Shown here: in pieces, positions 1-12,050 of the stretch
Layout of the letters: every line of letters starts with the position of its first letter
Numbering within the stretch: position 1 is the stretch's first letter
NCBI GenBank assembly: GCA_029690005.1
Contig: CP121458.1
Span: forward strand, 2,976,001-3,040,000
DNA: 64,000 bases
Reading direction: 5' to 3'
Source: Prescottella defluvii
Lineage (GTDB): Bacteria > Actinomycetota > Actinomycetes > Mycobacteriales > Mycobacteriaceae
The notes under the pieces: generated by a model
Seen by the model: only the letters and a program-made list of their open reading frames with translations
What the model was told of the DNA's origin: nothing
The model's database searches: none
Position numbers and translations under genes: made by a program

Positions 1-69
1 CGGTGAACAATCGACTCTCGTGACGGTCATCACTCAGCCCCGGCAGGTGCGCGGCAGTGACGTCCCCGG

Positions 70-1955
70 GTGGACGCGCTCCAGCCCCACGTCGGCGCAG
101 ACCGGCGTCGCCGCCCCCACGCAGGTCGCGGGCGGAAGGCGTCGCAGCGGCGCGCCGATTCGTTCGGGTTCCGACTCAAGTACGGGCGCGCGACGATGCT
201 CGGTGCCCTCGGCATCGTGGCCCTCCAGCTGTTGTGGGTGCAGGGTATCGACGCGCCGCGCCTCTCGGCGGAGGCGGCCAACCAGCGGGCCACGACCGTC
301 ACGCTGCCAGCCGTGCGCGGCGCGATCGTCGACCGCAGCGGGAACAAACTCGCGTACACCCTCGATGCGAAGGCACTCACGTTCCAGCCGGTGCGGGAGC
401 GCAAGAACATGGAGGAACTGCACGCCAAGGACGAGCCGCTCCCGATCCGGAGACCCGGTTGAAGGAGATCGCGCGGGGTATTCACGCGCGACTCGGCGAC
501 ACCGCGCCCGAGAGCGATCTTCTGAAGAAGCTGCAGAGCAACGAGACCTTCGTCTACCTGGCGCGCAGCGTCGACCCGGCGGTGGCCGCCGAGATTGCCG
601 ACGAGTTCCCGGAGGTCGGACTCGAACGGCAAGACATCCGTGAGTATCCCGGTGGTTCCCTCGCTGCGAACATCGTCGGGGCCACGGGGTGGGACGGCCA
701 CGGTCTGCTGGGACTCGAGGACTCGATGGACTCGATGCTCGCGGGCAAGGACGGCTCGGAGACGCACGACCGCGGTTCGGACGGCGCGGTGATCCCCGGC
801 AGCCGGCGCGACCTGCAGCCGGCGGTCGACGGGTCCACGGTGGAGCTCACCATCGACTCCGATCTGCAGTACTACGTCCAGCAGCAGGCGCAGCAGGCGA
901 AGGACCTGTCGGGCGCGAAGAACGCATCGGTCGTGGTGCTCGACGCGAAGACCGCGGAAGTGCTCGCGATGACCAACGACGGCACGTTCAACCCGGCGAT
1001 CGGGGTCGGCAACAATCCGCCGACCGCGCAGATGGGCAACCTGCCGGTGAGCTCACCGTTCGAGCCGGGATCGGTCAACAAGATCATCACTGGCGCCGCC
1101 GCGATCGAGTACGGGCTGACCACACCGGAAGAGGTGCTGCAGGTACCGGGCTCGATCCAGATGGCCGGGGTGTCGGTCAAGGACGCGTGGGCGCACGGCG
1201 TCGCGCCGTACACCACCACCGGAGTGTTCGGGAAGTCGTCGAATGTCGGGACGCTGATGCTCGCCGAGCGTGTCGGCGAGGAACGGTTCGCCGACATGTT
1301 GCACCGGTTCGGCCTCGGCCAGGCCACCGGCGTGGGCCTTCCCGGCGAGAGCGCCGGCAATGTCCCGGAGCTGGAGGACTGGTCCGGCGGCACGTTCGCG
1401 AACCTGCCGATCGGGCAGGGCCTGTCGATGACGTTGCTGCAGATGACCGGCATGTACCAGGCGATGGCCAACGACGGTGAACGCATTCCGCCGCGGATCG
1501 TCAAGGCGACCGTCGCGCCGGACGGCACGCGGACCGAGACCGAGCGGCCGGAACCGGTGCACGTGGTCAGCGAGCAGACTGCACGCACCGTGCGCGACAT
1601 GTTCCGAGCGGTCACCCAGAAGGATCCGATGGGTTACCAGCAGGGGACCGGTCCGCAGGCCGCGGTCGAGGGCTACCAGATCACCGGCAAGACCGGCACG
1701 GCGCAGCAGGTCGATCCGGTGTGCAAGTGCTACTCGAACTCCAACTACTGGATCACGTTCGCCGGCATCGCTCCGGCCGACGATCCTCGCTACGTCATCG
1801 GCATCATGCTCGACGCGCCGGTGCGTGGCGTCGACGGCGGCGGGGGCCAGTCGGCCGCCCCGCTGTTCCACAACATCGCGTCGTGGCTGCTGCAGCGTGA
1901 GAGCGTGCCGCTGTCACCGGACCCGGGTCGGCGGTTGGTGTTGCAGGCCGACTGA
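70..1955 (+). CDS. ftsI: Penicillin-binding protein FtsI/PbpB (septal transpeptidase)
   Basis: Septal peptidoglycan transpeptidase that cross-links new wall at the division site with FtsW. A basic cytoplasmic tail is followed by one membrane segment (about residues 40-60, ending LQLLWVQGIDAP), a dimerisation domain and the transpeptidase domain. The three catalytic motifs are all present: SVNK (near nt 1071), SSN (near 1235) and KTG (near 1688). About 628 residues, normal for actinobacterial PbpB. The reading frame changes near nt 453, where a G appears to be missing in the codons for LPDPETR. The start is uncertain: GTG 70 is the first in-frame choice after a stop at 58-60, but frames in the first 150 bases are inconsistent, so the true N-terminus may lie upstream. 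It heads the visible part of the cluster; murE follows after 182 bp. Confidence 0.93.
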
Positions 1956-2137
1956 CCACAAGCTGGGGTGACTATTCCCACGCGAGCGCGCGAGCTGTAC
2001 GTGCTGGCTCGTCCGTAGGGCGTCACCGCCGGTAATCTGACACGTCGATCTGCGTCGAACGTATCGGCGACGATCGCGCGACAACCACCGAACAGCCGTC
2101 CCGTACGTATCGACTGACCCGAGAGGACATATCGCCT

Positions 2138-3795
2138 GTGCTTCCGAGTCCGCAGCCTTCCACACCGGACACGGCGCCGGGGAGCGGTCTTCGCCCCACG
2201 AACCCGCCACTGACCGATCTCGCGGAGCTCGCGGCGAGGGTCGGCGCCCGGATCGAATGGGTGCCGTCGGTCCCGGTGCGCGAAGGTGAACCGGCGACCG
2301 TCACCGGTGTCGAACTGCGCGCACAGGCGGTGCGGCCGGGCGACCTGTTCGCGGCGTTGCCCGGGCGCACACGCACGGTGCCGAGTTCGTCTCGACCGCG
2401 CTCGACGCCGGCGCGGCGGCCGTGTTCACCGACGACGCCGGGCTCGCCTCGATCACCGCTCGTCTCGGTTCCGTGGACTCGGTCGTGCCGGTCCCGGTCA
2501 TGGTGCATCCCGATCCGCGCCGCGTGCTCGGGGAGATCTCGGCCACCATCTACGGGCGCCCGTCCGAGCAGATGCAGGTGATCGGTATCACCGGCACGTC
2601 GGGCAAGACGACGACGTCCTATCTGGTCGAGGCCGGGCTCGCCGCCGCCGGACGGAGCATCGGTTTGGTCGGCACCATCGAGACCCGCGTCGAGGGCCAC
2701 CGCGTCCCGAGTGCGCTCGACCACCCCGGAGGCCCCGCAGCTGCACGCGTTGTTCGCGGCGATGCTCGAGCGGGGCGTCGACACCGTCGTCATGGAGGTG
2801 TCGAGCCACGCGCTGGCGCTCGGACGCGTCGATGGGTGCGTTTCTCGATCGGTGCGTTCACGAACCTGTCCCAGGATCACCTGGACTTCCACAAGGATTT
2901 CGACGACTACTTCGGCGCCAAGAGCCGGCTGTTCGCGGCCGATTCGACGGTGCGCGCCGAGCGTGCGGTGATCTGCGTCGACGACGAGTGGGGCGTCCGC
3001 ATGGCCGAGATCGCGCGCGGCGCCCACCCGGACCGGCCCGACGCGGTCGCGACGGTGTCGACGCGCGCCACCGGCGACTGGACGGCCGGACCGCCCGAGG
3101 TCGAGCCGTCGGGCAGCCAGGTCTTCACCCTCACCGGACCGAGCGGTGCGTCGCGCCAGGTGTCGCTGCGCCTGCCGGGCGACTACAACGTCGCCAACGC
3201 GGCACTCGCCGTGGCGGTGTGCGTGGCCGCCGGCGCGGACGCGGATGCGGTGCTGGACGGGATCGCCCGGGTGGATGTGCCGGGCGGGTGCAGCGCGTCG
3301 AGCGCGGGCAGGACTTCCTCGCCGTCGTCGACTACGCGCACAAGCCGGCCGCGCTCGAAGCGGTCATCGCGACGCTGCGCGGTCAGACGGAGGGCCGGAT
3401 CGCGGTCGTCGTCGGCGCCGGCGGGGACCGCGACAGCGGCAAGCGGGCGCTGATGGGGGAGGCCGGTGCCCGCGGCGCCGACCTGCTGGTCATCACCGAC
3501 GACAATCCACGCACCGAGGACCGGCCACGATCCGGCCGCACTGGTGCAGGGCGCACTGGCCGTCCCCGCCACCGAGCGCGGCGAGATCCGCGAGGTCGGC
3601 GATCGGGGCGAGGCGATCGCCGCCGCGGTCGGTTGGGTGCGTCCGGGCGATGTGGTCCTGGTGGCCGGGAAGGGCCACGAGGCCGGCCAGGAGATCCACG
3701 GGGTGAAGTACCCATTCGACGACCGCGAGGTTCTGGGAGAGGCGATCGATCGGATCGTTTCCGGAGAAGGCCCCGCACACGGAGGAAACGCATGA
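2138..3795 (+). CDS. murE: UDP-N-acetylmuramoyl-tripeptide synthetase MurE (frame-disrupted read)
   Basis: Adds the third stem-peptide residue (meso-diaminopimelate in this group) to UDP-MurNAc-dipeptide in the cytoplasm. The Mur-ligase P-loop GTSGKTTT lies near 2592, followed by [22 protein letters not shown], the linker [12 protein letters not shown] and the C-terminal block DNPRTED, which in MurE recognises diaminopimelate. The frame shifts at about 2370, 2720, 2835, 3295 and 3520. The first fits a G lost from a GGGG run before HTHGAEF. Five breaks in an essential gene argue for sequence error rather than decay. The GTG start at 2138 follows GAGAGG, and the stop overlaps the murF ATG (ATGA). 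Confidence 0.9.
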
Positions 3796-5298
3796 TCCCG
3801 ATGACGCTCGCCCAGATCGCACAGGCGGTCGGCGGGACGCTTCACGACGTCGACGATCCGTCGGCCACCGTCTCGGGAACGGTGGAGTTCGATTCCCGCA
3901 AGGTCACCCCGGGTGGACTGTTCCTGGCGTTGCCGGGCGCGCGGGTAGACGGACACGACCATGCGGCCGCTGCGGTCGCTGCCGGTGCGGTCGCGGTGCT
4001 CGCGGCCCGTCCCGTCGGTGTCCCGGCGATCGTGGTCGAACCGCTCGGCCCGTCGGCAGCGCGGCGCTGGCCCTCGAACACGACCGTGACGGTTCCGGGG
4101 CGGCGGTGCTCGAGGCGCTCGCCAGGCTGGCCCGCGCGAGCGTCGACCGGCTCACGGCGGAGTCGGGGCTGACCGTTGTGGGTGTGACCGGCTCGTCGGG
4201 CAAGACGTCCACGAAGGACCTGCTCGCGGCCGTGCTGGCTCCGCTCGGTGCCGTCGTCGCGCCTCCCGGATCTTTCAACAACGAGCTCGGTCATCCGTGG
4301 ACCGCGTTGCGCGCCGACGCCGACACCCGGTTCCTGGTGCTGGAGATGTCGGCCCGCGGGCGCGGGCACATCGCCGCCCTCGCGAAGACCGCGCCGCCGC
4401 GTATCGGTGTGGTGCTCAACGTCGGCACCGCGCACCTCGGTGAGTTCGGGTCGCGTGAGGCGATCGCCGAGACCAAGGGCGAGCTGCCCGCGTCGCTGCC
4501 GTCGGCCGCCGACGGTGGTGTCGCTGTACTGAACGCCGACGACCCGCTGGTTGTCGCGATGGCGAAGCGCACCAAGGCCCGTGTCGTGCTGGTCGGGCTG
4601 TCCGGCAATGCCGACGTCCGTGCGAGCGACGTCCAGCTCGACGACCAGGCCCGCGCCAGCTTCACGCTGACGTGCTCGGCCGGCAGCGTCCCGATCACCC
4701 TCGCGGTGCACGGTGAGCACCACATCGGCAACGCGCTCGCGGCCGCCGCCGTCGCACTCGAGTGCGGCGCGACGCTCGAGCAGATCGCCGCGGCGCTCGG
4801 CGGTGCGGCACCGGTGTCGGCCCGCCGGATGGAGGTGGCCGACCGGGCCGACGGCGTCACCGTCGTCAACGACTCGTACAACGCCAACCCCGACTCGATG
4901 CGCGCCGCGATCAAGGCGCTGGTGTCCATGGCGAAGTCCGGGCGTGGTCCGGCACGCCGGACGTGGGCGGTCCTCGGTGAAATGGCCGAACTCGGGCCAG
5001 AATCAGTCGTCGAGCACGACGCGATCGGACGGTTCGCGGTGCGCTTGGACGTGACCAAGCTGATCCTCGTCGGACCGGGCCGTCCTGTGCGCGCGATGTA
5101 CCAGGGAGCGGTGATGGAAGGTTCGTGGGGTGACGAGGCGGTCCATGTTCCCGACGGTGCGAGCGCGATCGCTCTGCTGGAGGGGAACTGCAGGCCGGTG
5201 ACCTCGTGCTGGTGAAGGCCTCGCAGTCGATCGGCTTGTGGGAGGTCGCGGACGCTGTGCTCGCCGCGCCGGTGACTGATTCGGAGGCGTCGCAGTGA
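3792..5298 (+). CDS. murF: UDP-N-acetylmuramoyl-tripeptide--D-alanyl-D-alanine ligase MurF
   Basis: ATP-dependent ligase that adds D-Ala-D-Ala to complete the UDP-MurNAc-pentapeptide. The N-terminal domain contains [17 protein letters not shown], the P-loop is [10 protein letters not shown] (near 4192), and downstream are [12 protein letters not shown] and [11 protein letters not shown], all typical of MurF. The frame changes between about 4060 and 4105 and again near 5184, where a G5 run appears to have become G4. The continuation reads [14 protein letters not shown] and stops at 5296-5298. ATG 3792 overlaps the murE stop, and the end overlaps the mraY GTG (GTGA), so translation is probably coupled along the operon. 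Confidence 0.92.
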
Positions 5299-6388
5299 GG
5301 CAGATTCTCTTCGCGGCGGGCATCGCGCTCGCCGTCTCGATCCTGCTGACGCCCGTCCTGATCAAGATCTTCTCGCGGCAGGGCTTCGGGCAGGAGATCC
5401 GCGTCGAGGGTCCGGCGAGCCACCAGGCCAAGCGGGGCACCCGACGATGGGCGGTGTCGCGATCCTCGCCGGTCTGTGGGCCGGCTACTGGGGCTCGCAC
5501 CTCATCGGCATCGGCTACGACGCGGAGGGGCCGACGGCGTCGGGTCTGCTGGTGCTGGGCCTGACGACCGCGCTCGGTGGCGTCGGCTTCCTCGACGACT
5601 TCATCAAGATCCGCAAGCAGCGGAATCTCGGCCTGAACAAGACGGCCAAGCTGGTCGGCCAGCTCGTGGCCGCGGTCCTGTTCGGCATCCTGGCGCTGCA
5701 GTTCCGCGGCGGCAGCGGCCTCACGCCGGGCAGCGTGCACCTGTCGTACGTGCGCGACATCGCGACGGTGAGCATGGGCTCGATCGTGTTCATCCTGTTC
5801 TGCTACCTGCTGGTCAGCGCATGGTCGAACGCTGTGAACCTCACCGACGGTCTCGACGGCCTGGCGGCCGGCTCGATGAGCCTGGTGCTCGGCGCGTACG
5901 TGATCATCACCTTCTGGCAGTACCGCAACGCCTGCACGTTGGGTCCGGGCAGCCTCGGCCCGGCCAAGGGCTGCTACGACGTGCGCGATCCGCTGGATCT
6001 GGCGCTGCTGTGCGCGGCCGGCGCCGCGGCCTGCATCGGCTTCCTGTGGTGGAACGCGGCTCCGGCGAAGATCTTCATGGGCGACACCGGTTCGCTGGCG
6101 CTCGGCGGCATGCTCGCGGGTCTGTCCATCACCACCCGCACCGAGCTGCTGATGGTCGTCATCGGCGCGCTGTTCGTCGCCGAGGCCGCTTCGGTGGTCA
6201 TCCAGGTGGCGGTGTTCCGGTCCAGCCGGCGACGCGTGTTCCGGATGGCGCCGTTCCATCACCACTTCGAGCTGGGCGGCTGGGCCGAGACCCAGGTGAT
6301 CATCAGATTCTGGTTGCTGGGCGCCATCGCGTCGGCGATCGGTCTGGCCCTGTTCTACAGCGAGTACCTCGCGGCGATCGGGGACTGA
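5295..6388 (+). CDS. mraY: Phospho-N-acetylmuramoyl-pentapeptide transferase MraY
   Basis: Membrane enzyme that transfers phospho-MurNAc-pentapeptide from UDP to undecaprenyl phosphate, making lipid I. About ten hydrophobic segments are visible. Diagnostic motifs are [19 protein letters not shown] (near 5838), [12 protein letters not shown] (near 6075) and [11 protein letters not shown] (near 6252), which carry the Mg and substrate ligands. About 365 residues, as expected. One frameshift near 5443: the codons for GTPTMGG have lost a C from a CCCC run. GTG 5295 overlaps the murF stop. Confidence 0.95.
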
Positions 6389-6391
6389 CGC

Positions 6392-7919
6392 ATGCAGTTC
6401 GAGCAGACGTACCTCGACGAGGCGGGCCTGGGCCGGCTGCGGGACGCGGACGTCCTGGTGACCGGCGCCGGATCTCGGGCCGCGCGGTCATCGCGCCGCT
6501 GCTCGATCTCGGTGCCAGGGTGACGGTCACCGACGCCAACGACGACGCCCTCGCGCGGTGCGCCGAGCTGGGTGCGGCGACGGTCCGGATCGACGAGCTG
6601 GTGGCGGACCCGCAGCGGGTGGCCGAATTCGCGCTGGTCGTCACGAGTCCGGGCTTCCGGCCCGACGCGCCGGTCCTGTCGGCCGCAGCGGACGCGGGCG
6701 TCCCGGTGTGGGGCGACATCGAGTTCTCGTGGCGGGTCGACCAGGCCCGGATGTACGGGCCGCCGCGGCGCTGGCTGGTCGTGACCGGCACCAACGGCAA
6801 GACCACCACGACGTCGATGGTGCACTCGATCCTCGAGGCTGCCGGGATGCCGTCGGCGGCGTGCGGGAACATCGGGTTGCCGGTGCTCGACGCGCTGCGG
6901 GCGCAGGAGCCCCGCGCGGACGTGCTCGCGGTCGAGCTGTCGTCGTTCCAGCTGCACTGGGCGCCGTCGGTGCGCCCGACGCCGGTGTGGTGCTGAACAT
7001 CGCCGAGGACCATCTGGACTGGCACGGCGGCATGCCGGGCTACATCGATGCCAAGGCGCAGGCGCTGACCGGTGACGTCGCGGTCGTCGGCCTCGACGAC
7101 GAGATCGCCGCCGGACTGGCGTCGCGCCCGCGGGATGGGCACACCGTCGGCTTCCGGCTCGGCGCCCCCGACACCGGGGAGCTGGGTGTGCGCGGCGGAA
7201 TGCTCGTCGATCGGGCGTTCGCGGATTCCGTCCCGCTGGTCGCGGCCGACGAGATCAGTCCCGCCGGGCCGGCCGGCCTGTGCGACGCGCTCGCGGCGGC
7301 AGCGTTGGCCCGCGCGATCGGCGTCTCACCGGCGGCGGTCGAGGCGGGCCTCCGGGCTCACCGGGTGGGCCCGCATCGCGCGCAGCTGGTGCGCACCGTC
7401 GGGGACGTCGCCTTCGTCGACGATTCGAAGGCGACCAATCCGCACGCGGCACGCTCGTCGATCATCGCGCACGAGTCCGTCGTGTGGATCGCCGGCGGCC
7501 TGCTCGAGGGTGCACGGATCGACGACCTCGTCGAAGAGGTCGCGGGCCGACTGGCCGGCGCCGTCCTGATCGGGCGCGACGCGGACCAGATCGCGGACGC
7601 GCTCGCGCGACACGCCCCCGACGTCCCGGTCGTGCACGTCCGGTCGGGAGACGATGCATCCATGGGTGCTGGGAACCCCGACGCGGTGGCGCTCGACCTT
7701 TCGGGCGCCGACGCCGACACCGTGATGGCGGAGGCCGTGCGTGCCGCCGCGGCGCTGGCGGCACCGGGCGACGTCGTCCTGCTCGCACCCGCGGCCGCGT
7801 CGCTCGACATGTTCGACTCGTACGGTCACCGGGGCCGCAGCTTCGCCTCGGCGGCCACCGGCCTGTCGGAACAGGAGATCGGGCCGTCACGTTCTGCGGG
7901 GGAGCCCGGATCCCACTGA
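6392..7919 (+). CDS. murD: UDP-N-acetylmuramoyl-L-alanine--D-glutamate ligase MurD
   Basis: Adds D-glutamate to UDP-MurNAc-L-Ala. The N-terminal Rossmann domain begins VLVTGAG, the ATP loop [10 protein letters not shown] is near 6787, followed by [32 protein letters not shown] and [11 protein letters not shown] in the C-terminal domain. The frame changes near 6470 (a single G missing in GAGVSGRAV) and near 6985 (before [11 protein letters not shown]). About 508 residues, slightly long but normal for actinobacteria. ATG 6392 follows mraY by 3 bp. The stop TGA (7917-7919) shares its A with the ftsW ATG. Confidence 0.93.
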
Positions 7920-9414
7920 TGAGAGACGAGACCGAGCGCCGCACCGAGAAGGCCGACCGTGGGCCTCGGACCGGATCGGTGCGTGGCTGGCCCGTCCGCT
8001 GACGTCGTTCCATCTGGTCGTCACCATCGCGATCCTGCTGACGGTGCTGGGCCTGGTGATGGTGCTGTCGTCGTCGAGCGTCGAGTCGGTCGCGCAGGAC
8101 GGCTCGGCGTACGGAAAGTTCATCTCCAGCTGATCTTCGCGACGATCGGCTTCGTCATCTTCTACATCGCGTTGTTGATCCCGGTCCGGTTGCTGCGCAA
8201 ATGGTCGCTGCCCGCGTTCGGTGCCACGATCGCGATGCTGGTGCTCGTCTTGATCCCCGGCATCGGTACGAAATCGCAGGGCACCCGGGGCTGGTTCGTG
8301 ATCGGTCCGATCTCGCTGCAGCCGTCCGAGCTCGCCAAGATCGCGTTCGCGGTGTGGGGTGCGCATCTGCTCGCGACGCGCCGACGCGACAATCCGTCGC
8401 TCAAGGAGATGCTGATCCCGCTGGTGCCGGCGGCGATGCTGGTGTTCCTGTTGATCGTGCTGCAGCCCGACCTCGGCACGACGATCTCGCTGGCGATCAT
8501 CCTGCTGGCGCTGCTGTGGTTCGCGGGCCTGCCGATCAAGATCTTCTCGTCTGTGCTCGGCGCGGGCGTGCTCGGGGCGGTCACCCTCGCCCTGACGGCG
8601 GGCTACCGGTCCGCGCGTGTCCAGGCGTTCTTCAATCCGGGCGACGACCCGCAGGGCATGGGCTACCAGGCGCGGCAGGCCAAGTACGCGCTCGCGGACG
8701 GTGGAGCTCTTCGGTGAGGGGCTGGGCCAGAGCCGCGCCAAGTGGAGCTATCTGCCCAACGCCCACAACGACTTCATCTTCGCGATCATCGGCGAGGAAC
8801 TCGGATTCATCGGCGCGGGCGCGGTGATCGGATTGTTCGGGCTGTTCGTGTACACGGGACTGCGGATCGCGCGGCGATCGGCGGATCCGTTCCTGCAGTT
8901 GCTCGCCGCGACCGCGACGGCTTGGATCACCGGTCAGGCCTTCATCAACATCGGTTACGTCGTCGGCGTCCTGCCGGTGACGGGACTTCAGCTGCCGCTC
9001 GTCTCTGCGGGCGGTACGTCGACCGCCACGACGCTGCTCATGTTCGGTCTCGTCGCGAATGCGGCCCGGCACGAACCGGAGGCGGTCGCGGCGTTGCACA
9101 GCGGCCAGGACGGACGCGTGTCGCGGCTGCTGAGGCTGCCGAAGCCGGCGCCGTACGTTCCGCCGCGGCCGCGGGGTGCGGCCGTCGTGCGCCGGGCGGA
9201 GAACAAGCGAGTGCAGCCGGCCCGTGCCGAACGGGCGTCGCGGCCGCAAGCACGGGCCGTGCGCCACGACGACCCCCGACGGCGCCAGCCGGACGGAGGA
9301 CGCAAGCGGGTGGACGACAATCGAGGACATCGGGGATACGCCCCGGTTTCGGAACGTGGGCGGGCGGCGCGATCGCGTGACGCCCGGTCGGGAGAGCGAG
9401 GAATGCTCAGGTGA
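7919..9414 (+). CDS. ftsW: SEDS glycosyltransferase FtsW
   Basis: SEDS-family lipid II polymerase of the divisome, partner of FtsI. A short basic N-terminus is followed by about ten membrane helices. Family signatures are [23 protein letters not shown], the [18 protein letters not shown] loop near 8750 and [10 protein letters not shown] near 8995. The C-terminal 110 residues are basic and low complexity ([11 protein letters not shown]), as in other actinobacterial FtsW proteins. Frames change near 7970, 8125 and 8712; the last fits an inserted G within the DGGLFGEG codons. ATG 7919 overlaps the murD stop, and the end overlaps the murG GTG. Confidence 0.93.
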
Positions 9415-10556
9415 ACGGCGACAACCGCGAAAAGGCCGCACTGTCGGTGGTGGTGGCCGGTGGCGGCACCGCAGGCCACATCGAACCAGCGATGGCGGTA
9501 GCGGATGCGATCCGTGTCCTCGATCCGTCGGCGGTGGTGACGGCACTCGGAACCGAGCGTCGGCCTCGAGACGAAGCTGGTGCCGGAGCGCGGCTATCCG
9601 CTCGAGCTGATTCCGCCCGTGCCGCTGCCGCGCAAGCCGACGATGGACCTGCTCCGGCTGCCCGGGCGGATCCGGCGCTCGGTCGCCGCCACCCGTGAGG
9701 TCCTCGATCGAACGAATGCGGACGTGATCGTCGGCTTCGGCGGCTACGTGGCGCTACCGGCCTACCTCGCGGCGGGTTCGGGTCTGTTCGGTCGGCGCCG
9801 GAAGGTCCCGATCGTCATCCACGAGGCGAACGCCAGCGCCGGCATCGCCAACAAGATCGGTGCCCGGCGCGCCCGGCGGGTGCTGGCCGCGGTCGCCGGG
9901 TCGGGCGTCGCCGCGCGGGGCAACAAGGATGCGGAGATCATCGGTATCCCGGTCCGGTCGTCGATCACCGGTCTCGATCGCGCCTCGCTGCGGGCGAAGG
10001 CCCGCGAGCACTTCGGGCTGCCCGCGGAGGGCCCGGTCCTGCTGGTCTTCGGAGGCTCCCAGGGTGCCCGCTCGCTCAACGAGGCCGTCGTGGGAGCGGC
10101 GCCGAAATTGGCCGCGGCGGGATCTCCGTCCTGCACGCGTACGGACCCAAGAACTCGGTGGACGTCGCATCCGATTCGGCCGCGCCATACGTCGCGGTGC
10201 CGTACCTGACGCGGATGGACCTCGCCTACTCGGCCGCCGACGCGGTGATCTGCCGCTCCGGCGCGATGACGGTCGCCGAGGTGTCGGCCGTCGGGCTGCC
10301 CGCGGTCTACGTGCCGTTGCCACACGGAAACGGCGAACAGGAACTCAACGCGCGGCCGGTCGTGGCCGCGGGTGGTGGGATGATCGTCGCGGACGCGGAC
10401 CTGACGCCGCAGTACGTGTCCGACACCGTCGTGCCGCTGCTCGGTGATCGAGCGCGGCTCGACGAGATGGGTCGGGGCGCAGCCGGTGCGGGCCACCGCG
10501 GCGCGGCCGCCGCGGTCGCGCAGATCGTTGTAGACGTAGCAAGGGGAAATCGATGA
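9411..10556 (+). CDS. murG: UDP-GlcNAc:lipid I N-acetylglucosaminyltransferase MurG
   Basis: Peripheral GT28 glycosyltransferase that converts lipid I to lipid II on the inner membrane face. Visible motifs are the glycine loop [41 protein letters not shown], the second glycine loop [11 protein letters not shown] and the donor-binding [10 protein letters not shown]. About 381 residues. The frame changes near 9556 (an extra C before the codons for [11 protein letters not shown]) and near 10117 (GGGG read as GGG before ISVLHAYG). GTG 9411 overlaps the ftsW stop, and the end overlaps the murC ATG. Confidence 0.94.
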
Positions 10557-12050
10557 GCGAGCAGTTGCCCGCAGGTCTCGAGCGGGTGCGCATGGTCGGC
10601 ATCGGCGGCGCCGGGATGTCCGGCATCGCCCGGATCCTCCTGGCGCGTGGCGGGCAGGTGTCGGGATCGGACGCGAAGGAGAGTCGCGGCGTCCTCGCGT
10701 TGCGGGCCCGTGGCGCAGTGGTCCGGATCGGGCATGACGCCAGCGCGCTCGACCTGCTGCCGGGCGGCCCGACGGCGGTGGTGACGACCCGCGCCGCGAT
10801 CCCGAAGGACAATCCCGAGCTCGTCGAGGCGCGGCGCGCGGCGTCCCGTGATCCTGCGGCCCGCGGTCCTGGCGTCGCTGATGCGCGGACACCGGACGCT
10901 GCTGGTGTCGGGCACGCACGGCAAGACGTCGACGACGTCGATGCTCGTGGTTGCATTGCAGCACTGCGGATTCGATCCGTCCTTCGCGGTCGGCGGGGAG
11001 CTGAACGAGGCGGGAACCAACGCCCACCACGGCTCGGGCGAGGTCTTCGTCGCCGAGGCCGACGAGAGCGACGGATCGCTGCTCCAGTACGACCCGGACG
11101 TCGTGGTGGTCACCAACATCGAGGCGGACCACCTCGACTACTTCGGCGGCAGCGAGGCGTACGTCCAGGTGTTCGACGACTTCGTCGCACGCATCGCGCC
11201 CGGTGGGCTCCTCGTCGCGTGCCTCGACGACCCGGGTTCGGCGGCGCTCGCGCGTCGGACGGTCGAGTCCGGGAGCGGCGACGTCCGCGTGCTCGGTTAC
11301 GGAACCTCCGAGGCCGTCGCGGCGGCGCAGGGGATTTCGGTCGGCGCGGAACTGGTGTCGTGGACGGCGCGGGACGTCGGGGGAGTGGCCGTCATCCGGC
11401 TGGCCGGCGAGTCCGAGCCGCGGACGCTCCGACTGGGGGTGCCCGGAAAGCACATGGCGCTCAACGCCCTCGCCGCGTTGCTGGCCGCGTTGGATTCCGG
11501 CGCGCAGGTCGACGAGCTGCTCGAGGGACTCGCGGGTTTCGGCGGTGTGCATCGTCGGTTCCAGCTCACCGGCCGGGAGCGCGGCGTGCGGGTGTTCGAC
11601 GACTACGCCCACCACCCGACGGAGGTCCGTGCGGTCCTGGGCGCCGCGCGCGAGCTCGTCGCCGAGGACCCGCAGCAGGGCCGTGTCGTCGTGGTCTTCC
11701 AGCCGCACCTGTATTCGCGGACGGTGACGTTTGCGCAGGAGTTCGGTGAGGCACTCGATCTCGCCGACGAAGTGGTCGTGCTCGACGTGTACGGCGCCCG
11801 CGAGGAACCGATCCCGGGTGTCAGCGGCGCGCTGGTCGCGCAGGGCATGACGAAACCCGTTCACTATCAGCCCGATCGGTCCCAGGTGCCACGTCAGGTC
11901 GCGGGCATCGCCGAACCCGGCGACGTCGTGATCACGATGGGCGCGGGTGACGTCACGATGCTCGGCGGGCAGATCCTCGACGCGCTGCGCGCGCGCCCCA
12001 ATCACGTTCGCCGTTCGGGGGCGGCGGGATCCGGTTCGGGGTCGCAGTGA
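10553..12050 (+). CDS. murC: UDP-N-acetylmuramate--L-alanine ligase MurC
   Basis: First stem-peptide ligase, joining L-alanine to UDP-MurNAc. It starts with a nucleotide-binding loop [12 protein letters not shown], then the ATP loop [12 protein letters not shown] (near 10907), [29 protein letters not shown] and [11 protein letters not shown], all standard MurC motifs. About 499 residues. The frame changes at about 10830-10845, where two bases appear to be missing around the codons for [11 protein letters not shown]. It overlaps both murG and ftsQ by 4 bp. Confidence 0.94.

Noticed and set aside
20-643. Alternative N-terminal frame for ftsI starting at nt 20
   Set aside because: The frame becomes Arg/Ser-rich shadow sequence and does not connect to the membrane helix. 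A short part may still belong to the true N-terminus if the first 150 bases contain an indel.
2138-3795. murE and other multi-frame genes as pseudogenes
   Set aside because: They are single essential genes in an intact operon, all motifs are preserved, and the breaks mostly fit single-base errors in G/C runs.
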